35,596 nt of DNA from Pirellulales bacterium (lineage in GTDB: Bacteria; Planctomycetota; Planctomycetia; Pirellulales; JACPPG01), in contig DASZWQ010000149.1 in the NCBI GenBank assembly GCA_035546535.1, forward strand, positions 1 to 35,596, given 5' to 3'. Below the pieces are notes generated by a model. It ran no database searches, was not told the DNA's origin, and saw only the letters and a program-made list of their open reading frames with translations. Shown one piece after another: positions 31,677 through 35,596 of the stretch. The stretch's first letter is position 1, and each line of letters begins with the position of its first letter. Made by a program: the position numbers and the translations under genes.

Positions 31677-32251
31677 GTCTTTTCTTCCTCGGCCAGCTCG
31701 CGCCGCAGCCAGGCGCGGATGATTTTCCACTCGTTCTCGACGGTCCGTTTCGAAACGCCCAGCACTTCGGCCACCTCTTCCACCGACAGGCCTCCAAAGA
31801 AGCGTAGCTCGACGATGCGGGCCTGGCGCGGATCCTGCTTGGCCAGTTTGTCGATTGCTTCGTCGACGGCCAACAGGTCGGCGTCGCGCTGGGGCGACAG
31901 CAGCAACTGCTCGTCCAGCGTCACGCGCTGCCACCCGCCGCCGCGCTTGGTGCGATGTCGGGCCCGGGCGTGGTCCACCAGGATGCGGCGCATGGCCTGC
32001 GCGCCGACGGCAAAGAAGTGCGTGCGCCCCTGCCAGTTCACGCGCGTTTGATCGATCAGCTTGAGATACGCCTCATGGACCAGCGCCGTCGGCTGCAGCG
32101 TGATGGCCCGCGTCTCCTGACGCAAGTAGTCGTCGGCCAGGCGGCGAAATTCGTCGTAAACCAGCGGCATCAACTGCTCGGCAACATGCGGATCGCCGGC
32201 GGCGAGCGCATTGACCATCCGCGTGGCGTCTGGCGAAGACGATCCCGTCAT
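31673..32251 (-). CDS. ECF sigma factor of the TIGR02999 type
   Basis: This 192-residue alternative sigma factor has the pattern of the TIGR02999 (Sig-70_X6) group, common in planctomycetes and acidobacteria. Region 2 shows QLMPLVYDEFRRLADDYLRQE, LQPTALVHEAYLKLIDQ and THFFAVGAQAMRRILVDHAR; region 4 shows ARIVELRFFGGLSVEEVAEVL and GVSKRTVENEWKIIRAWLRR. I take ATG 32251, which has GAAGG 7 nt before it; a longer frame to 32374 would add 41 unlikely residues. No anti-sigma gene is adjacent. Instead the dCache kinase follows with GTGA overlap, suggesting control by phosphorylation. The MITE-like element at 32423-32577 lies upstream, between its promoter region and the PmoA-type gene. Confidence 0.9.
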   Translation of the reverse strand: MTGSSSPDATRMVNALAAGDPHVAEQLMPLVYDEFRRLADDYLRQETRAITLQPTALVHEAYLKLIDQTRVNWQGRTHFFAVGAQAMRRILVDHARARHRTKRGGGWQRVTLDEQLLLSPQRDADLLAVDEAIDKLAKQDPRQARIVELRFFGGLSVEEVAEVLGVSKRTVENEWKIIRAWLRRELAEEEKT

Positions 32252-32593
32252 CGGTTGACCTTCGATACCGCAAGCCGTGGGCGAAACGACAGCTTCGATT
32301 GTACTTGAGCGGCCAGCGTATGGCGGCGCTTCCCTGCACGGACTTTTTACACTCCGGGCCGTGTGAGAATTCATCGACTTTGACGATTCCCCGTCGGACG
32401 TCGCCTACGGAACGCCCCCGCCTAACAGCCTGTTGAAAAAAGCCCTCGTGGCTTTTTTCAACCTCGCCAAGTGCGAAGCAAAGCTTCGCACGGCTCGCAA
32501 AATAACGACTTAGGTCGATATTTTGCCATCGCATCCCTGCGATGTCGCAGCCCGTTGAGTTCTTCAACAGGCTGCTAGCCTGAGACCGCTGCC
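32252..32593. other. Intergenic region upstream of the sigma gene, mostly a hairpin element
   Basis: These 342 nt consist of about 170 nt of sigma-gene leader (32252-32422), the structured element (32423-32577) and 16 nt before the PmoA-type stop. The promoter of the sigma factor probably lies in the first part, but no clear boxes can be named. Confidence 0.4.
32423..32577. mobile_element. MITE-like element, 155 bp, with terminal inverted repeats and internal hairpins
   Basis: Terminal arms CAGCCTGTTGAA (32426-32437) and TTCAACAGGCTG (32563-32574) are perfect 12-bp inverted repeats, flanked by a short direct repeat, CTA (32422-32424 and 32575-32577). Inside are three perfect hairpins. The first is GTTGAAAAAAGCC/GGCTTTTTTCAAC (32432-32462, 13-bp arms, 5-nt loop). 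The second is GTGCGAAGC/GCTTCGCAC (32471-32491). The third is CATCGCA/TGCGATG (32527-32544). The first stem, with A and T runs, could act as a terminator in either direction. No protein is encoded. The mobile nature is inferred from form; copies elsewhere cannot be checked. Confidence 0.65.
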
Positions 32594-33562
32594 TTACGGT
32601 CGCGGCTCTTTAGCATAGGCCTGGTAGGCCTCGGCAACGTGCCCGTCCTTTTCGTTCCCGCGATGGAACAAGAAGCGATAGCGGAGGGTCATCGTCTCGC
32701 CGGCCGGCAGCGTATACGTCCCCTCATCCTTGTCCTTGGAGTTGTGGAAGTCGTGCAGGCCGAAGGGATTGGCCGCGAACAGTCCGTAATCGCGCACGTG
32801 CCAGTACGTGGGGGAGCGGAAGCTGGACGGGTGGTTCATGATCGTGACGCCCACCGGGTCGCCGTCGAGCACGCCGTGATAATCGACCCACGGAGCTTGC
32901 TTGCCCCAGGCGGCTCCGTCCTTTTGCCCTTCGCTGTTGACGATCTCGCCGCGGGTGCCGGAAAGCTGCCGGGCGTCAAGCGCCGTCGGGACGCGCAAGC
33001 CCATGGTCCCTTCCTTCGTATCGCCAAATCGCACCGGCCCTTCGCTCGCCTTGAGCGTGATATCGAAATCGATCACACGCTGGTCGGCATCACCGCTGAG
33101 CGTGACCGTGCGAACGTCTTCAAGCTGTTTCTTGTTGTCGTAGCTGACCCAATCGTTGGCGGTGCTGATCGTGGCCTTACCGTTGGCCGCCTCGCACTTG
33201 AGGAATTCACGGTGCAATTGTTTGCCCGAGGCCGGCGTCTCGCTCCAGAAATCGATGCCATTGACGCTGCCGTGCGTGAACCACAGCGACCGCTGATGGG
33301 GATGGTCGCGCTTCTCGGTCTGCACGAGCTTCATCGGGTAATTGCGGGTCATCTCGTGCCCGCCCGGCCCGATGATCGGCCACAGAATCGGCTTCGGCCC
33401 GGTGCGAATCAGATAATCGGTAAAAGGCTTTCCGCCGAGCGTGACGTGTACGCCACCGTCGAACTTCTCGACGGCCATGTCGTCGGCGCCGGCTTGCCCC
33501 CCCGAGAAAGCAATTCCGCAAAAAACCGCGACAAGACAAAGCGAGACGCACATCCGGAACAT
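32594..33562 (-). CDS. Exported PmoA-family (PF14100-like) protein
   Basis: This 322-residue secreted protein starts at ATG 33562, with GAGGAG 7 nt upstream. A signal peptide ends near GGQAGADD (about residue 28). The body matches the DUF6807/PmoA family, frequent in planctomycetes and named methane oxygenase PmoA in databases without that function being shown. Visible segments are KPILWPIIGPGGHEMTRNYP, DHPHQRSLWFTHGSVNG, GTMGLRVPTAL, WVDYHGVLDG and GVTIMNHPSSFRSPTYWHVRDYG. The HPHQRS and NHP segments recur in the family and could bind metal or substrate; the true activity is unknown. The protein probably acts on a carbohydrate or other substrate outside the cytoplasm. Confidence 0.85.
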   Translation of the reverse strand: MFRMCVSLCLVAVFCGIAFSGGQAGADDMAVEKFDGGVHVTLGGKPFTDYLIRTGPKPILWPIIGPGGHEMTRNYPMKLVQTEKRDHPHQRSLWFTHGSVNGIDFWSETPASGKQLHREFLKCEAANGKATISTANDWVSYDNKKQLEDVRTVTLSGDADQRVIDFDITLKASEGPVRFGDTKEGTMGLRVPTALDARQLSGTRGEIVNSEGQKDGAAWGKQAPWVDYHGVLDGDPVGVTIMNHPSSFRSPTYWHVRDYGLFAANPFGLHDFHNSKDKDEGTYTLPAGETMTLRYRFLFHRGNEKDGHVAEAYQAYAKEPRP

Positions 33563-33883
33563 GACGCGACTCCTCAAGAAACCGGGGGCTGGCGGTTGGG
33601 CAGTGCTACGGCAGGGATACACCCCAAGAAAACTCGGAGCGCCCGCGCATCGTAACTCGCCCGATCGCGCCTTGCCAGTGCCCTACAGGCGAGACATGGG
33701 CCCGAAATGACCCCGTGCAGCACGAACAACGCGCTCGTCCGTGCTGCGAAGCAGCTAGAGGCTGCGGGTCGTGATTTACAATGAGGCGCTTACGCCGCCC
33801 CGACGACGAGTGGACAGGGTTACCCAGGTGTGCGCTCTCGAATAACTCGCACCTGACCGTTTGGGCAGCGTGTCACGCCCCGA
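33563..33883. other. Intergenic region between PmoA-type gene and hypothetical gene
   Basis: These 321 nt contain an 8-bp inverted repeat (33717-33747, described separately) and no supported gene. The promoter of the PmoA-type gene (minus strand) probably lies towards 33600. Confidence 0.35.
33717..33747. terminator. 8-bp inverted repeat, possible terminator stem
   Basis: GCAGCACG (33717-33724) and CGTGCTGC (33740-33747) are perfect arms with a 15-nt loop. It lies about 137 nt after the stop of the hypothetical gene at 33884-34705 (minus strand). There is no T run, so a terminator role is only possible. Confidence 0.3.
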
Positions 33884-34705
33884 CTACTTGCGGGCCGTCT
33901 TACCCTTGGCGGCTTGCTTGTCGTCGGCGGGCGCCTCTTGCACGCGCTCGTTGTACTTGGCCAACGTCACCGCTCGGAAGAGCTTCATTTGCCTCTGCGC
34001 TTCGTCGACCAACTGACGATCGCGCTCCAGGATCGTCCACTGGAAGCGATGCTCGGCCCGCATGACCAGTTTCGGCTGCGGCCCCTTGGGCGAAATGGTC
34101 ATGTAAATGTCCGTGGGGAGCAACTTCCGCTGCTCCAATTGTTCACTCACGGCCAAACGGCCGAACGGAGGAAGCGAACTGGGGTTGATCATCACGTTCA
34201 ACTGGCTGTGCCAGTGCGAGAACTCGCCGTACTGCCGTGCGACTTCAGGCGACTTCGCATCCATGGTCTTCAAGCGGTAGATCATCCACGCGCTGTCGAA
34301 TTCCAACTCGCCGTCCTCGGTTTTCTTTTCCGTGAAAGTCGGATTCGAGAGGAAGTTCAAAAGTGGGTTCGGGTTGCCCGCCGCCTGAATCCGGACATTG
34401 CGGGTGAATTGCTGGATATCATTGAAACCGACCTCGGTCGTGACCTTGCGCTCGGGATCGAGCACGATGAAGCGCTGGCCGGCCGGATCGAAAATGGTTG
34501 CTTCGGGGTCGCGGTTCGCCTCCGGGTCTTTCAGGAAGTCGTAGACGCGCCCTTTGTAGAAAATGGTGGTCGTCTCGATGATCGGCTTGGTATCGCCGAC
34601 CTTGAACACCCGGCTATCGACATGGAAATCCTCGGCCGTGGCCGCGCCGGCAACCAGCAGTAGAGTTATGGCTGCCACCAGGGAGAATCGGATCGGCTGT
34701 CGCAT
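33884..34705 (-). CDS. Exported hypothetical protein
   Basis: I do not recognise this 273-residue protein. It starts at ATG 34705 with GAGGTG about 6 nt upstream; a longer frame to 35119 overlaps the divergent epimerase gene and has no protein-like sequence. A clear signal peptide (about 1-24, ending GAATAEDF) precedes a body with mixed strands and helices: VFKVGDTKPIIETTTIFYKGRVYDFL, ATIFDPAGQRFIVLDPERKVTTEV and FGRLAVSEQLEQRKLLPTD. It ends in a Lys/Ala/Gln-rich tail. The pattern of a secreted beta-rich protein that 'tracks' a value and an iron-like or lipid-like partner is unclear. Similar proteins seem common in planctomycetes; function unknown. Confidence 0.75.
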   Translation of the reverse strand: MRQPIRFSLVAAITLLLVAGAATAEDFHVDSRVFKVGDTKPIIETTTIFYKGRVYDFLKDPEANRDPEATIFDPAGQRFIVLDPERKVTTEVGFNDIQQFTRNVRIQAAGNPNPLLNFLSNPTFTEKKTEDGELEFDSAWMIYRLKTMDAKSPEVARQYGEFSHWHSQLNVMINPSSLPPFGRLAVSEQLEQRKLLPTDIYMTISPKGPQPKLVMRAEHRFQWTILERDRQLVDEAQRQMKLFRAVTLAKYNERVQEAPADDKQAAKGKTARK

Positions 34706-34861
34706 GTCACGCACCTCGCCGGTAGTGTACACTTGCCCAATCTTCGGGCGGCGAGAATAGTCGAGCCTGGAAATGCTGTAAATTGCAGTTTCCAGTCCCG
34801 TCTCTCGGCCCGTTCTGTTGACCAACCCGCGATATCCGCCGTCGATTGATAGCAACGAATC
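34706..34861. other. Divergent region between hypothetical and epimerase genes
   Basis: These 156 nt should hold both divergent promoters. I see no palindrome or clear box worth naming. No ribosome site precedes the epimerase ATG. Confidence 0.3.
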
Positions 34862-35596
34862 ATGCGAACATTTCTGGTAACCGGAGGCGCCGGTTTCGTC
34901 GGATCCCACCTGGTCGAAGCATTGCTGGCACGCGGTGATCGCGTCCGCGTCTTCGATAATTTCAGCACCGGCCATCGGCAAAACATCCCGAGCGACCCGC
35001 GTGTCGAGCTGCACGAGGGAGACCTGACCGACCCGGCGGCGGTCGAGCGCGCCGTGGCCGGTATCGACTGCATTTTTCACGAGGCGGCGCTGGCCAGCGT
35101 GCCGCGCAGCATCGAGCACCCGCTCGATACGAACGCTGCCTGCGTGACCGGTACGGTCGTGTTGCTGGCGGCCGCGCAGAAAGCGGGAGTCCGCCGCGTG
35201 GTCTACGCCGGCAGCAGCAGCGCCTACGGCGACAAAGCCACGAGCTCGAAGCGAGAGAGCGATCTTCCCGGCCCCTTGTCGCCTTACGCCGCGGCCAAGC
35301 TATCGGCTGAGTTTTATTGCCAGGCCTTTGCCCACAGCTTCGGCATCGAGACCGTCACGCTCCGCTACTTCAACGTCTTCGGGCCGCGGCAGGATCCGGA
35401 TAGCCCCTATTCGGCCGTGATTCCGCTGTTCGTCACGGCCATGCTGGCAGGACGCAGCCCGCTGATCTACGGCGATGGCAGGCAGTCGCGCGACTTTACG
35501 TTCGTGGGCAACGTCGTCCACGGCAACCTGCTGGCGGCCGATGCGCCCGGCGTAAGTGGCCGGGTCTTCAACGTCGCCAACGGCCGCTCGACGAAC
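34862..35596 (+). CDS. NAD-dependent sugar-nucleotide epimerase/dehydratase, cut by the right edge
   Basis: This is the first 245 codons of an extended short-chain dehydrogenase (SDR) that uses NAD and a nucleotide sugar, most like UDP-glucose or UDP-N-acetylglucosamine 4-epimerase. The frame is open to the window end, so about 60-80 residues are missing. Visible motifs are the Rossmann turn GGAGFVGSH (9-17), the strand-4 [19 protein letters not shown] with the catalytic Ser/Thr, YAAAK (Tyr and Lys of YxxxK, near residue 146) and [12 protein letters not shown]. The exact product depends on active-site residues past the cut. Such enzymes supply sugars for surface polysaccharides. The start codon is ATG 34862; no ribosome site is seen. 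Confidence 0.92.
   Translation, partial: MRTFLVTGGAGFVGSHLVEALLARGDRVRVFDNFSTGHRQNIPSDPRVELHEGDLTDPAAVERAVAGIDCIFHEAALASVPRSIEHPLDTNAACVTGTVVLLAAAQKAGVRRVVYAGSSSAYGDKATSSKRESDLPGPLSPYAAAKLSAEFYCQAFAHSFGIETVTLRYFNVFGPRQDPDSPYSAVIPLFVTAMLAGRSPLIYGDGRQSRDFTFVGNVVHGNLLAADAPGVSGRVFNVANGRSTN

Noticed and set aside
1..35596. CRISPR arrays, tRNA, rRNA, prophage or defence genes
   Set aside because: I looked for regularly spaced repeats, cloverleaf-like segments, integrase or terminase motifs and defence domains, and found none that hold up. The inverted repeats are single or paired and not spaced as in CRISPR.

Overview
The window is about 35.6 kb of GC-rich bacterial chromosome. It looks like a planctomycete, most likely of the Pirellula/Blastopirellula type. 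The clues are three PEP-CTERM proteins (one also carrying a dockerin pair), a TIGR02999-type ECF sigma factor translationally coupled to a sensor Ser/Thr kinase, a PmoA-family protein, an SMP-30-like lactonase, a Tat-exported sugar-phosphate isomerase-like protein, a redoxin/cytochrome c/copper-monooxygenase fusion, and several short dispersed inverted repeats in gaps. This assignment is inference from gene content; no rRNA or tRNA is visible.

Layout. The left edge (1-60, minus) holds the start of a truncated gene. From 304 to 6770 (plus) there is housekeeping metabolism: dapF, a lysophospholipid acyltransferase whose 3' end lies inside a 170-bp inverted-repeat element, then xseA-xseB-ispA-dxs, which link exonuclease VII to isoprenoid precursor synthesis. 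From 10087 down to 6767 (minus) lie an SMP-30-like lactonase, a Ycf46-like AAA ATPase and a small membrane protein. From 10348 to 13644 (plus) come an amino-acid permease with a large extra loop and an ECF sigma/cupin anti-sigma pair. From 17318 down to 13670 (minus) come a YhdT-like protein, a sodium/solute symporter and an MFS transporter. A zinc-ribbon gene broken by an in-frame stop lies at 17627-17944.

The minus-strand block 17980-25129 encodes mostly exported proteins: a Tat TIM-barrel protein, an alpha/beta hydrolase, two paralogous PEP-CTERM trypsin-like proteases, an RluA pseudouridine synthase and another PEP-CTERM protein. A divergent region with two perfect palindromes leads to a TetR regulator and then to the 608-aa redoxin/c-heme/PHM-like protein, a GNAT acetyltransferase and a 65-aa protein (plus strand, to 29240). 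The right end (minus) holds the dCache Ser/Thr kinase and its sigma factor, a MITE-like hairpin element, a PmoA-family protein and an exported hypothetical protein. A sugar-nucleotide epimerase (plus) runs off the right edge.

The most interesting candidates are: the one-locus signalling pair (dCache kinase plus ECF sigma with overlapping GTGA); the single-chain redoxin/heme/copper enzyme beside a TetR gene with operator-like palindromes; the duplicated surface protease of which only one copy carries a dockerin; the L7/L12-like zinc-ribbon gene with an in-frame TAA; and the structured repeats that sit in, or form part of, gene ends. No CRISPR array, phage module or defence island was seen.
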